Assembly (NCBI GenBank): GCA_964020155.1
Contig: OZ026547.1
Coordinates: 5,225,509 to 5,289,508, forward strand
Source: Chondrilla cf. caribensis
Taxonomy: Eukaryota; Porifera; Demospongiae; Chondrillida; Chondrillidae
Direction of reading: 5' to 3'
DNA: 64,000 nt
This document shows positions 22,600 through 36,442 of this stretch, one piece after another (position 1 is the stretch's first letter; the number at the start of each line of letters is the position of its first letter). Position numbers and translations under genes: made by a program. The notes under the pieces are model-generated. The model searched no databases. It had not been told where the DNA came from and saw only the letters and a program-made list of their open reading frames with translations.

Positions 22600-24480
22600 T
22601 TGCCTGATGATATCATACATCAAAGAAACCTGCTACAATATGCTACAATACAAACGGCTAGGTTAAATTATGTACTAATTTAATGTTTATGCATGTAACA
22701 TTGTACATTCCACATTGCCACATATCCATGACATGTACCATACATAAATTAATGAAAATCTTCACATCTGCTGTATAGGTTACCTCAAAGTTGACATTTT
22801 TTGTCAACATTTATACTAGCTGCTGATAAGTGGTCACCCTACAGGACCATTCATACTTTGGAAAAAATTCTGATACGTTTACATGAGCTCCGGATTCTGT
22901 GAAATATTGCTACAACATTAACATTAACAATGACATGTCAACAGTATTCACCTGCAAGTTAAGAGATTATCTTCATTTGGTGGATGGTGCCAGCAGGGTA
23001 GTAATATGAAATCCCACTCCTCCCAATGGCACTGGAATCCAGGCATCCCCATCACATTATAATTATATTAAACATGCAAAAAATCAATGAATACCCAAAT
23101 TTTAAGGTATAATTTAATAATTGAAATGGACTTACAATACATGTACAAATGGTGATTGGTCAGACTTTTTGTGATGATTTATAAAGATTCTCTACTAATT
23201 GATTTGTGAAATTAGGCAGCTCATTTTCAGCAGTACACAGGTATGACATGGCAAAATGGTGGCCAAACTTTAGGATGATGATGAAGATACTTTTTTCAGT
23301 GCAGATTATGTTAAACAACGTTGGCCGAACTGCATACTTGTACTTCACATTTGTTAATTTTAATATCAATAGTTCATATACTTCAGCTCCAATAAAACAT
23401 ATGTAAGCAGGTAATCTTCTGATTCCGGTAGGTTCCATGAATGCTACGCACTGCCATAAATTTAGTGTGGAAAGATAGACAAGGATGATTTAAGCTTTCA
23501 AATAGGAGCAATTTATATGTATTGCCGTTGTCGAGATGTCACTGCATTTTTCTTCTCGAAAGAAGAAGAGAGGTGTTCTAATTGTGCCATTTCGACAATG
23601 GTGAGAAATATGGACAATCCCCACATAAAAATTTACATTTATATACATCGTAAGAACGTGATATTCTGGGTGATGACAGTCCTTTATCTTTGGAAAAAAA
23701 ACACTTGAAAGCCATAAGAATCTACTACATTAGAAAATCAACCATATATATCTATTCCACCTGCATGTCACCAGTTATGCATTACGTCATCCCAGTAGAG
23801 CTAGTCTCACAATACCTCTCGTAGCCATTCACTACCCTATCGGTGCAATTGAAAGAAGCATGATTATCATGTGACTGCTTCTGACTTGCCTGCAATTTTA
23901 GGCAATTCCATTGTTTACATAACTTTAAATCTGCAAGTTGGTGGTTTTTGTGTTTGATGATGACTTATCCCACCTGTGTTTATGTACATTTGGTTTTTCA
24001 TTGAATCTAGTTTCATAGTTATTACATTTGATTGAGATTTTCTACTAATTTCAATGGTATTTAATGACATTAGGCAGTTCACATCCAGGAGTATTTGCAA
24101 GCAGTACATCAAAATATTGTGTACACAACACTTAACATAATATAGGTATATTTATAATCATAATGTATCATTTATTATGTGAGCTTGAGTGGATTATAAT
24201 ACTTGTATATCTATAGGTATGTATTTGTTATAATATTATTCCTGTATTTGATATACAATGTAATATCTTTGACATTGCATATATTATTATTATTGTTAGA
24301 TATCAATTCCAACTTTAATTATGGAGACAGTATAATATTAATTTTGATTTAGTTCCTGTTAGATATTTTGCAGTGTCACCCAATATTAAACCCCCTTTTT
24401 ATTATCATAATTCAATAATATTCAATATAAAGTCAGCACATAGTCTAGTAGTAGATTTACTGTTATAGTTTTCTCTTTAT
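22600..24480. repeat. Relic of a collagen-gene intron without exons
   Basis: Positions ~23200-23960 resemble the intron of gene A at ~10690-11460, including a GATTATCATGTGACTGCTTC stretch near 23860 and the foldback copy at 23521. No exon 1 or exon 2 sequence flanks it. Probably a decayed additional gene copy. Nothing else recognisable in the stretch. Confidence 0.5.
23521..23604. repeat. Foldback (MITE-like) element, family 1, copy 2
   Basis: Arms ATTGCCGTTGTCGAGATG and CATTTCGACAATGGTGAG. Same position in the relic intron as the copy in gene A. Confidence 0.55.
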
Positions 24481-24516
24481 ATATTTTAAATATTGGAAAT
24501 TTGTTGATGATCCTTA

Positions 24517-25184
24517 CTATCCACAAGTCCCAGGGCATCCTGGTTGATATGCCTGTCCATCACTTCCTGGTTGTCCATTTTCTCCTCGTTCGACCTTTGT
24601 TCCATTAACTCCTTGTGGTCCTGGTATTCCTGGCTCTCCCTTTTCCCCTGTCTTTCCCAAGTTTCCTCTTGGACCTTGGTCACCTTTCTGTCCAACATTC
24701 CCTGGTTGTCCTGTTTCTCCTCGGTCACCTTTTGTTTCATTAAATCCTTGATGTCCTAATTCACCCTTTTCTCCCTTTGTTCCATTAAATCCCTGTTGTC
24801 CTGGTATTCCTGGCTCTCCCTTTACTCCTTGTGCTCCAGTGATACCTACTTGACCTTTTAATCCTGGATCGCCTCTTTCACCTTTTGTTCCATTAAGTCC
24901 TGGCACTCCTTTGTCTCCTTTCAGTCCTGGTTCACCCCTTTGTCCAAAATTCCCCGGTTGTCCTGTTTCTCCTCTTTCACCTTTTGTTCCATTGAGTCCT
25001 TGTGGTCCTTGGGATCCTGGCAGTCCTAACTCTCCTTTTTCACCCCTCTCCCCATGTGGTCCCGAGTCTCCCTTTTCACCCTTCGTTCCATTTATGCCAT
25101 TGAGTCCAGGTATTCCTCTGACCCCTTTCGGTCCAGGTGGACAAATACAATCATCTTGTCGTCTAGTTCTTTCCACAAGTTTAT
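24517..25184 (-). CDS. Collagen-like gene D, exon 2
   Basis: The acceptor CAAACAG is used here in the form TTTCAAACAG, before base 25184. The joined product is 288 residues. The block D-K-L-V-E-R-T-R-R (67-75) precedes Q-D-D-C-I-C (Cys 79 and 81); Gly-X-Y starts at about residue 84 and runs to GQAYQPGCPGTCG, a two-cysteine tail. It contains GLNGTKGERGETGQPG and GLKGDKGVPG modules and several Asn-Gly-Thr sequons. No break in frame. Confidence 0.88.
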
Positions 25185-26052
25185 CTGTTTGAAACACAAT
25201 AGATCTATATAATCCAAATTAACAAAATGATTATAAATGGATTAGCATAAACTGTATTCAGTTACCGATCTACTACCTGGTACAGGAGTTATTACCCCAA
25301 GAAATGAACAAATGTATTTGATTGAAAACAAGGGTAGTATTCTCTAATGACATTGGCCAAACTCCTCCGGATGGGCAGCTACATATAATTTAGCCCTGGC
25401 TCTACTTCGTAGATGGACACTTCTCTCTCACTCACCATCTGTGCTGTAAACTGACTAAAATTGCAAAAGTGTGAATTTTCTCATGTTGGTGAGACAGATA
25501 CCATCTCCACAATGAATTCAATCCTGTCACAACTAGTCACTTGCTAAGATGACATCATGACGCATGATTGGGTAAGACATTTTGAATGCCAATTGTTTGT
25601 CAATGGAAATAGAACACACAAAAAGGTTTCATTTGAGAGATAGGGCACAAGGAGCAATGAACTAAATAGTGAGTGGCTACTTGTGATTGGCACAAGAAAT
25701 GACGAAAAGGCACTTATTTCTCTTCAATTCTTCCTGTGAACAAAATCATTAAGTTGTACACTATTTACCTTGAAGTAACCTAGACAACGATAATCAGTTT
25801 AATTTTTTTTCATAGATTCTGAATTTGGGGGAAGGTTCATTGTTGCAAGCATTTAAATATTCACTTTCACAACATTGATAATAATAATCATTAATATGTC
25901 AGACGAGTATATTGTTAACATAATCAGATCTTTATCATAGCATAAGTATTAATCTTTCAAAAACACACCGGAGTTCCAGAAGAATCCACTAAACCATTAA
26001 ATATCCATTTCACGTACATGTCCTACTTGTGAGGTGTCAATGGAGTATTTAG

Positions 26053-26158
26053 TGGTTAAGATATGGGCACAAGGGAATTATGACATATAAATACCAAGTC
26101 CCGAGGGCGTGAAGTGTATTTTATATGTCATAATGCCCGAGTGTCCATGTCTTAACCA
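26053..26158. repeat. Foldback element in the intron of gene D region
   Basis: Arms of ~42 bp, left TGGTTAAGATATGGGCAC and right the imperfect complement ending GTCTTAACCA, enclosing CCCGAGGGCGTGAAGTG. Non-coding MITE-like hairpin. Confidence 0.65.
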
Positions 26159-26395
26159 TTATAGCATCCGTTGCTAACACTTTTATACTGAAATTAGAAA
26201 TGCTTGGTATTAGTTTCTCCATCAACACAGCAGTTTATTTGCCATTCACTATTTAATAATGTACCTTTTGGCCACTCAAATAGAGTGACGTCATACAATG
26301 AAGTGAGCAATAACCTTCATAGGATAGTCCTGACTAACAAGCATGCATATGATAAGTAGGAACTACAAGTTGTACTTGAACCTCACCAAACTCAC

Positions 26396-26594
26396 CTTTC
26401 ACTTCAAGTTGTTCTAGTCTCTTCTCCAATTGTTCTATCATCTGGTGAAGTGACTTGATTTCTTCTTGTTGCACATTCACTTTGTTTTCAAGTTGTGAAA
26501 AAGCCTTTTCCCAGTCAGTGATACCTCCCATACTGGTAGTCACCACACAAAACCAAAGAGCCATTTGTACCATGAGCTGAATGCTTGGAGCCAT
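26396..26594 (-). CDS. Collagen-like gene D, exon 1: signal peptide and coiled coil
   Basis: ATG at 26594 (M-A-P-S-I-Q), not the upstream in-frame ATG at 26612, because only the former is shared with paralogues. Signal segment LMVQMALWFCVVTTSMGG, then the coiled coil AFSQLENKVNVQQEEIKSL and IEQLEKRLEQLEVK. Donor AAAG before GTGAGT. The intron is 1211 nt. Confidence 0.88.
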
Positions 26595-26626
26595 AACTGT
26601 AGTTCTAGTCAATACTCAGTGCTAGT

Positions 26627-26641
26627 TTGTGGTAACCACAA
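26627..26641 (-). promoter_or_regulatory. Gene D promoter palindrome
   Basis: TTGTGGTTACCACAA, 33 bp before the ATG. No clear TATA box is seen at the position used by genes B and I. Confidence 0.6.
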
Positions 26642-26864
26642 CAAAACAGGCTATTAGTAGAACAGGCCAAAATTTAATGGTATTCATAGTGTATATGTAT
26701 GTATGCTCAACGAATACCTATCAATATTCATTGATATCGACATGGGAATGAATATGGGAATTGAAATGAGAAGCCCATACCTCACACCATGCATGTGGAA
26801 TCCCTAGGAATTCTGCTTTGGGGTAAACAGCTTCGCTCAATTGTGTGTTGGGGTGAGGTATAGT

Positions 26865-26865
<1 letters not shown>

Positions 26866-26934
<69 letters not shown>

Positions 26935-26935
26935 T

Positions 26936-27004
<69 letters not shown>

Positions 27005-27005
27005 T

Positions 27006-27068
<63 letters not shown>
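26866..27068. repeat. (TG)n microsatellite upstream of gene D
   Basis: Nearly pure TG for 200 bp, including two TGTCTGTGTATG interruptions spaced 70 bp apart. It starts 272 bp before the ATG. Confidence 0.95.
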
Positions 27069-27070
<2 letters not shown>

Positions 27071-27399
27071 GGTTTTGGTTTATAGGATAGTATGTATTGC
27101 AATGTCTTAGTGGCAATATTGCTACGTCTTATAGCTTGGCAAGTGTAAGTTATTATTATGATGTATTATGATATTAAGTAGTTCTTTCCCAATATTTCTG
27201 TACGCTACAGCATGATTCGGATTGCAAAAGTGCAATATGTAATGCCTTCTCATTGAAATGTGTTACAGACTAGACAGCTTTGAATATAGAAAAAAGGTGA
27301 CAATCCAATGACATTTGCAGGTGAAATTTCATAATTCCCGTATGGAGATTTGTATAGTACACAGTCAGCTTTCTCCTGATTGTCTTAAGTGGGGTCAGG

Positions 27400-27680
27400 A
27401 GACGTCTTCAACCTATGAAGACGTCACATCATGTCGGACATTATATACACCCATTCTTAGGAATCCTTGTAGATCGAGTGCTTTGTCATAATACTGGGTC
27501 AATGTGACCTCCTGACTCACCTTGACATTATACTTGTACAACATGATTATGGTTTTTGTTGCACTGTATGGGTTCTCATTATGTAATTTACTACTTGGTA
27601 GGCTTGACTGAAACCTTCAAAGCCCTCACTTGCATATCCTCTACATCTCCCAGTACTCATGGATATCCAGGCATTCCTTA
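27400..27680. repeat. Upstream block shared by the collagen genes, copy 3
   Basis: Contains ACTTGGTAGGCTTGACTGAA and CCAGTACTCATGGATATCCA; the GCACCACTAAT stretch is mostly lost. Confidence 0.6.
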
Positions 27681-28083
27681 TGGTCATAGGAAATAGTGCT
27701 AAACAGTTACAAGTAAACAAGGAACCACAACATAAGCTGAGATGGGTTCACATTCACAACAAATCTAGTGTAGGCAGGCACCCCATCATCCCATCCCAAT
27801 TGCAGGGCTCCAAAAGGCACCCCTCAAAAGCAAAAGCAGATCATGAAGGTACCTGGCAAGGCATAACATACAATATACAGCTGATAAACACATCTAGTGA
27901 GGTTTTGAACTTTGCTCATGTCTAGCAGCAATTGCTGATAAATTACATGCTTATCTATGCGGTAACATAGCAACACAAACACAGAATAATCAAACACACA
28001 TAAAGACATATTAATTAATGCATGCACACCTACACATCCTACGCCTGTCATCACACATATATGTCCATACAATAATACATAAG

Positions 28084-28084
<1 letters not shown>

Positions 28085-28159
<75 letters not shown>

Positions 28160-28217
28160 CACACACACACACGTACACACACACACACACGTACACACAC
28201 ACACACACACACACACA

Positions 28218-28302
<85 letters not shown>

Positions 28303-28335
28303 AGACACACACACACACACACACACACACACCCA

Positions 28336-28399
<64 letters not shown>
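28085..28399. repeat. (CA)n microsatellite
   Basis: CA tract with ACGTACAC and CCCAGACA interruptions. No collagen exon adjoins it. Confidence 0.95.
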
Positions 28400-28400
<1 letters not shown>

Positions 28401-31400
28401 TTCGATCAGGTGCATGTATAAGGCGCTTGCCAGAAGCACGTGCAATTGAAAGTGTCTGTATCCAATTTGTATGATATTTTGTGTAAATATTACAGGATGC
28501 CACAGTCATTCTAACATCTGAGAACGTTGGAACTACATGCATTAACATTGTGGAGCATCAGTCAATGCTTGAACCGCAGAAGAATTTATTACTAGTCTTT
28601 ACAACATCCCGGTCAACTGTGCACATGAAGAGTTGAAGGAAGATGTGATCACATCATTTGCAGGACAGAAGATTTTGGGAAAAAGAACACACAAGCCTAC
28701 CACACTGTGGAAAATGCTGCAGGAAACAATAGAAAAGGGCAACAGTGTGGTAACGGTCTGCACCTACACAGCCCTGCAAGTGTTTCCTCATATAGCAAGT
28801 GGAAAAAAAGTGGACTACAGAGTTCAATGCTTTTCATAGATGTTCCCTGCAGTCCTGATACCAGATGCAAGAGCTATCCACCACCAAAGAGTTTCAAAGA
28901 GGAAATTTCTGCTCTACTGCTTCCAAAATCTCATGTAATCCAATCATTTCTATGTGCAACTGAGTTACAATATCGACAGATCTGCTACAATAACTATGTA
29001 ACAGCATATATTTTGATGATTAGTGTAATTACTATACATACTCAAAGCATCATTTCAATTTCTATTATTATAGTATAGGTTACCTCAAAGGTGACATTCT
29101 TCATCCACATTAGATGGCCACAGCTGGTATTGATGTCCTAGTGAACTTACAGGAGAGTTTACCTATCTCAATACTTCATTGATTGTCTCAGGTGAGCCCA
29201 AAAGTCTCAAAGTAAAATCGTGCTATAGTTTCACCAACATTCCATGTGAACAAACATAAACCTATGTCCCTGCAGGTGGAAAGAATGTCTTTACATTGCA
29301 TATGGAACTCGCATTTTTGCTTGTACGAATGTGTTTTCATGTAGTGTTTATATTGACTTCATTTTATTATATATTCGGTGTTTTTTTTGTAATCATTGTT
29401 ATTGCTAATTTCATAATGTTGAATGACTCAACCACAACTATTGGCCACAATGTTCTATGCCTTAATACAATCCTATATGAATAATTATTCATTTTGCTTG
29501 CTATCAATATAAATGACATAAAACATAGGGAAGAAGTCAAGCAATAATTGCAGGTTATGTCTATAATAATATTATTATTATTGACTTTGACTCTAATTGA
29601 TAATATTATTATTATTATTGACTATTAATAAATGGCATAAAATTAGAGGAATCAAGTCAAATGATAATGGGAACCCAATTAAGTATTAATAAAGATAATT
29701 CATTTGTAAGCTGATGATTGCTTTAGATTAAGCTATAAACTGGAATAGTTTGAAAATAGAAATATTTATATTATGTTATTATATGTGCAGCATGAGACGT
29801 ATAATAATTTTATATTGCATGTGTGGTATTTGTTATACACTGTTGGATACATTAGTAGGTACTTGTAGGCATATAAACACAGGTGCAACTATGCCATAAA
29901 CTTTGACAATGTCAAAAACCTGAAGGCGCAATCCTGGATGGATCTGGCAGAGAACGATGGATAATCTGGTTGAGATCAAAATGTCATGGGTGTGGCCTTT
30001 GACTTTTTATGCAGCTAAGGCCACAGAGGCCAACCGATGTTACCTCCTGGTTGCAATCCACACAAATGTGTGGCTGACACAAAGGTGTAACAATTTGTAG
30101 TCCCACAGCAATACGTACAGCGTCAACATCATTGGTCATCCTGACTCCAAGTGAAGAACAAGGCAAGGCATTGCGTCAAGCTCCTGACTTAATATGCAAC
30201 ATGCATTATGAATATTTATTTCCTCTCTATATATGCAAGCTTAACAAATTTATACACACGTGTACTAAACACAAGTACACAGACATTCTACTATAAAGCA
30301 TACTGGTACCTACCTATACGCGCTTTGACAACAAGCATATTATACACACAATAAGCATCAATAATTCAATAACATGTTTAGACATTGAGGATGATGCATA
30401 TATAGTGAGGACTTTGGCATTAAATTTCATCTCACACAAAGAGAAAGTATAATATAATATGATTTATTATGCACTACATGGCATGCATGGTTATATAAAC
30501 TATAGGACTACTCCCATCACATGCAACTTTGACATAAAGACTGGTATTGTCTGTGGAGAATATTATGTTGCACGTGCCATTGCTTTAAAATGGGTCACGC
30601 AAACTGTTTCACTTTTGAATTGAATAGTGCGACTGTGTTTGTTGTGTTGATGTATACAGCATTATTTTATTGTTTTATGTGAATTCCCAAATTAGGAGTG
30701 AGGTTATTATAATTTCCACTCAAAAGTGGACCCTGGTCATTGCGATATTAGTTACTGGCACACCAGGTTTGACCAGCAGTCACAAATGACACATTTCTAC
30801 ACCACCAATTTTAAATGTGAAATGGCTTGTTTTGCAAACAATTGAAATGGAATCCACTTGACAATGATATATTGTGAAGACGCCAGGTTTTATTGAAGGG
30901 AAAGTTGATCTAAAATTTGGTATATATTCAAGGGTCTAGCGATTGAGGGGTTAATGATGATCATTATGGTGTATGATTATCATGTGCTGAATGAATATAT
31001 ATTGTTATAATCTTCTGTGAAGATACTATTAAACGATTGAATGGCTTATTAATTATTTATAACTGATCAATTGAGAATTGACATTTCGAATCTTACATTG
31101 TACCAACGTGGGTATTTTGCTTTAACATTACACCCTTGTGCAATAACTCGTGTATCTTTTATGCACACTCACATTGCATTTCTCATTGACTCTCCCGTAC
31201 ATGTATAATGACTTCTTCAACCTACAGTGAATATTTGCTAATCCACCCCGGTTGATCCACCTAACTGCTTTATCCGCCATAATATTATTATGGAACGAAT
31301 TCACTTGTATGGCTATGCTATACAACTATACAATTAACCCCCCTTCTCGCAATTCCGCCATCCACCATTCTACTGTGTACTAATTTGCATTTTTGTATGG

Positions 31401-31770
31401 GCTTCAGTTATAGATAATCAGATAATCCACCAATTTTTGAGAACTTGTCTTAGTATTGAGCAAAATAGTGGCAAAGCATTCTAATATTGACTTCAGTTGA
31501 CAATAAAGCAGAACAAGTAGATTCCCGATTGTAGAAAGAGGAATCCGACTACAACAGACCATTTCTCAAGATGCGGAGTGTACAAATTGAGCGACAAATG
31601 GTAGGAGATATCTCGAAGAAGATCAATATAATCCGCCAAAATTTTGCCTGAACCAATTGCGGCGAATTACCGAATATTCATTGTACTTGTGTCTTGTTAG
31701 TTTATTGAAGTTGTCAAGTTCATCATATATCAACAATGAGAAATCATGAACATGAACAAACTCTCCCATT
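28400..31770. other. Spacer without recognisable genes
   Basis: Only short unassigned frames (the longest is 123 codons at 28707). It contains AT-rich triplet runs near 29570-29620. Confidence 0.45.
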
Positions 31771-31774
31771 TTTA

Positions 31775-32170
31775 GGGGCTGCCGCAGGCAGACCCTATAT
31801 TGTTTTCATTTCGACTTCCGGTATGTAACGCTCGTCCGATAGATATATATATATATATATATATATATAGATATATATATATATATATATATATAGATAT
31901 ATATATATATAATATGTGTTCCTACGCGTAACCGCAACAATGAATTTATATTAGAATTTATATTGCGCAAAATAAAGATGGCCGATTTCGAACGCCGACA
32001 ATTTGAATTTGGGCTAGAATTCGTGCGCTGAAGCTTCGCCAAACGTGATAACTTCAGCGAAGGTTCTTCTGAACCTAAGAAATACGCGCAAGTAATTCGA
32101 GTGCGGGGGGCGGCAGCCCCACGAGTTTTTGAACTCGAATTACTTGTTACTATAAGTGCCCATATACGGA
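31775..32170. repeat. GC-richer island, possible dispersed repeat
   Basis: Starts GGGGCTGCCGCAGGCAGACC (contains a CTGCCGCAGGCAG hairpin) and includes GGGGGGCGGCAGCCCC. Its composition differs sharply from its surroundings, suggesting an inserted repeat. I found no terminal repeats or target duplication. Confidence 0.35.
31842..31912. repeat. (AT)n microsatellite
   Basis: AT dinucleotide repeat with AGAT interruptions, inside a locally GC-richer island. Confidence 0.9.
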
Positions 32171-34050
32171 CACTCAACTATGCCCCCTGACATCGCCTAT
32201 GATAACATCATGTGTTGTGTAGTTGATGACTCAACAGTAAAACTGCCTGTCTCAAGCCTCCCCGCCATTCTGTTCAAGCGATAGCTGTTTGTCAAGTTCC
32301 GATGCCCTCCGTATTGCACTCAGATCTGTTAACGTTAGTTCATGTTTGGCAGTCATGACAGTAAGTGCACTAATGTGTTATAATAGGTGGTTAGTTTTGT
32401 GTTATTGTACATTAGTTGAACACAAAAGCAATATTATGAAAACCAGAGAGAAACATCATTCCAGCCAAAGTGCAAGTTCAACGTCCAATGTACAGAATCT
32501 GATATTCACTCAACATGCAGGGGCATAGGTGAGTACATAATATAATGGATGAACAACAGTTTCACATAGAGACTGAGTGCATGGGCTTTCATGAAGCTGT
32601 AGAATGTAGCCAGAGAATGTTACCTTTAGTTAACTTAAACAATAGAACATAATGGATGCTTTTGACACATACATGTCATGGAAAACTTGACTTATGTTGT
32701 AATGTATAGCATAATTGTGATTACGTATCACAATTGCGCTACACATTACATAATTGTAGCAGACCCTAGAATTCCTAGAATTGCATAATGTTAATTGTAA
32801 ATGATAATCATTCACTCATAAATATTATCATCATTATGCAATTGTTATAGTGGAATTGGAGTTATTGATTCATTTGTACGCATAATATCGCGGTTAATGA
32901 CGGTCGCATTCTACATTCCTTGAATAAGGAGGGGGCATCATATTACTTACTAAAACTAATCAGCTTGTAGTATTACTCCTGAACTTCTCGTTCAAATCTG
33001 TTGCCTCAACTAAATCCCTAAGGTTATCTAGTACTTGCTGCTGGAGAGTATTCTTCATAATATTGAAAGTGTCTCCTTAAATGGCATAATGGAAGCAAGC
33101 TGCCCCTCAACCATGATTATGTTATAGGATACTTATTATCTGAAGAGTTGCGACCCCTGACCTCTGACCTCGTGTCTAAGACATCATATTATTGTTATAA
33201 AACCTGGGGGGCAGCCTGTAAACCTTTCACGTCATCACAAGATGATGGAGAAAAAGAAAAGAGAAAAGCAAAAAAAAATAGGCAGTGTTATCGTTGATTT
33301 GTGAGCACGAGGCAATGAACTGTGCATGCTCTATAACCTGTGTACTGCCAGTGCACACGATCACTACGAGCACTGGACACTAACTACGACAAACTGTACA
33401 TGCTCAGTTACTTGTGTAACAGCAGTGGGAGCAGTCAGTACAAATGCTGGTCATCAACTACATTAATGTACATTTTAATGATCATAGCTTGCTTGTTGTG
33501 TGATCCTGAAAATATCTCATTTTTTCTCTGACTCTGCATGTCATAATTTATCGAAGGCTGCCATATCATAACGTAAGGTATAGCCATGTTACAATGCTTG
33601 AGATTTGTGTAAAGCATATTATATGTTTAGAACGAGTGTGTTCCCTAAGCCATGCATCCATCTTAATTATAGCAGGGGGGACAATTATTTACCTTTGTCC
33701 ATGTGGATGTTAACCTAGTACATATTTTGCATGAATACGTATGAGATTGCATTAATACGTATGAGATTGCATGACCATTATAGAATCAGCAATGTCACCA
33801 AAGCCTCCATGTTAGTATGCATAAATGTCCTATGTGGAATCTAACTGCACTACATGTCCTAAGCTCCAATAACATAAAACAGACCTCCCTCATGTACAGA
33901 TGATGACAATAGCATTATGTGTAGATGTGCTTTGAAAAGAGAATATAATTCCACAAGACGTTAAAAACTCATATATTGGATTTCAAGGTTCATAAGGACC
34001 AAAAGAAACTCGTAAACTTCACAAAAACATTTGAAGATACTTGATGAACT
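32171..34050. other. Spacer without recognisable genes
   Basis: Short frames only. A 23-bp direct duplication containing ATACGTATGAGATTGCAT lies at about 33737-33782. Confidence 0.45.
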
Positions 34051-34790
34051 ATAGCTAGGACCACATGGAACGTCTGGACTCCAGGATAACTATGGAATTT
34101 TAAGGATACACAAGTGATTGCTTGTGAAGGATTCAGTCAAATCCTACAAGTGGTAAATTACATTATGTTCAGACATACTGTTCCTCCTGTGGTCTCTTTG
34201 TACAGATTACATTGGTTAGAAGCCTAAGCAAGGTGAATGAGGGGCAGTTAATTGATCACACTTTTGAAACGATGGCAAGTCTGCCTATACTTGAATAGAC
34301 ATCTACATACCATTATTTGTTATTAACTTTTAGGCAACACTTCGCTCAGTAATTTGTATATTTTAATCCACTTCTTGAAGAAAGCCCACTGCTTCAAAAT
34401 GGAGTGGAACTTCGAGAAAAAAAAAACAATAACATAAGTCTTTATAGGCAGCCTTAATCAAAACTTGAACACAATACCAATAGTTTTTGTTCCTTTTAGG
34501 AATACCTATTTCGGTTCACAAAGTAATAACTTTCTATTCTACATACTGCAGGAAAGGGAGCCTAACACATGATACTGAGGATAAACGAGTGAGTGATTTT
34601 TGATGGATTCAGTGAAGCCTGCCGACTGGCAAATTACATTATGGGAAGACATACAGTAATTTCATTAGTGGTGCAACTGCTAAATTGGTTAAATTGGACA
34701 TAACCATGTCTAGCAAGTACAGTTAGGTTACATAGGACAAAGTCATTGAGACTGCCATAAGTCCATGAGAAGTGCCACATGAACAGAATA
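34050..34790. repeat. Upstream block in inverted orientation, two copies, ahead of gene E
   Basis: Two reverse-complement versions of the block, around 34110-34190 and 34590-34690 (AAATTACATTATGGGAAGAC, CATTAGTGGTGCAACTG). The orientation matches gene E on the plus strand. Confidence 0.6.
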
Positions 34791-34913
34791 CAAACTCAGG
34801 ACCAAATACTTACAGTAGGCATGTTTAACACTCTACATGGACCAAGGATTAGTAATTATGTATGAGATGTCCAACTGGATATGCTTTCTCTAGGGATGGT
34901 AGACAACTCTTAA

Positions 34914-35266
<353 letters not shown>

Positions 35267-35438
35267 TGAATCAAATTGTTTACAGCAAAGCTCAAATGCT
35301 TAGGATGAGGCTCTCATGACGATTCCCATTCTATGTTGATAACAATGCACCATGCACATAGCTGTGTTCCTGTCTTCATTGAGAATACCTAGAAATACAC
35401 AATGAATATCATTACATGTGGGCCGTTTCTCCAGTGAC

Positions 35439-35472
35439 TATTAAACTGCCTATTCTGTTGTGGTTACCAAAA
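35439..35472 (+). promoter_or_regulatory. Gene E core promoter: TATTAAA box and degenerate palindrome
   Basis: TATTAAA (35439-35445) followed by TTGTGGTTACCAAAA (35458-35472). The right arm of the palindrome has one change (CACAA to CAAAA), unlike all other copies. The ATG is 41 bp downstream. Confidence 0.55.
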
Positions 35473-35513
35473 CTAACACTGACAAAGTTAGAGAATTAAC
35501 TGGAACTACTGTT

Positions 35514-35712
35514 ATGACTCCAAGCATTCAGGTCTTTCTACAATTTGTTCTTTTTTGTTGTATGGTGACTTCCAGTGAGGGGGGTATCACCGATTTCGAA
35601 AAAAGACTTTCACAACTTGAAAACAAAGTGATTGATTCTCAAGAAGAAATCAAGTCACTTTATCAGATTATAGGGCAGTTGGAGAGGAGACTAAAAACAC
35701 TTGAAGCAAAAG
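35514..35712 (+). CDS. Collagen-like gene E, exon 1: signal peptide and coiled coil
   Basis: ATG at 35514 (M-T-P-S-I-Q). Signal segment VFLQFVLFCCMVTSSEGG, coiled coil RLSQLENKVIDSQEEIKSL and IGQLERRLKTLEAK. The donor is AAAAG before GTGAAT, slightly weaker than the GTGAGT of its relatives. The intron is 730 nt. Confidence 0.85.
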
Positions 35713-36442
35713 GTGAATCTGGTGACTTTCAGATATACGTAGCTTGCAGTCACTACTCTTCATAACTGTTAGTCAGGACTATTCTCCTAGGGACAATAGA
35801 TTTTAATATGTAAGGTGACGGTCAAGAAGTCAACATGATCCTTCCTTGAAGTAGTTCTTGAGCTTCTTTACTACATTAACTGAGATTTGATTGTTAACTA
35901 AGTTTATTTAGTAATTCATTCTTCATTAGTACACTCCTGAATTTCATATACCACCATCTATGTAAAGGTCTACAGTTGGACTATCCATTAAGTTAGTAAG
36001 TACTATATATACAACACAAGAGAGAGAGGCAAGTAAAAGGACAAACAAAACTTAGTGTAGAGCACAAAAAAATCTTGCATGCACTTGGAGCAATCTGTTG
36101 AGGAACAGCAATTAACCCATACTTTCTATAAAAATAATTCTGAATCATTTACACTATCAGAAATTCTGATATCATTCATCGGTCTCACAATAAATAAATG
36201 CCACAATGTCATGCTATCTCTATGAAATAGCTCAGATAAACCACATGCATATGCATATCATGCACATTGCAACCATATCTGAATTATTGAAGCTAATACA
36301 TATTAACATCACATTGTGAATAGTCTCTGTGGTCTTAGGAATATATCCCAGTTCATATTTATTTGGATAGAAGATGTGTTAATGCATTTAATTACAATTA
36401 CTTTAAATGGGATTATGTAGAGGTTTGTTATTTTTTAAACAG

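Noticed and set aside
31128..31325. Minus-strand frame with MADKAVRWINRGG, possible first exon
   Set aside because: No convincing donor, no downstream exon and no recognisable family.
31806..32177. 123-codon minus-strand frame
   Set aside because: Runs into the (AT)n tract and lies within a probable repeat island; no domain.
32255..32357. Minus-strand 34-codon frame (MTAKHELTLTDLSAIRR)
   Set aside because: Plausible helix but too short and isolated; no splice partner found.
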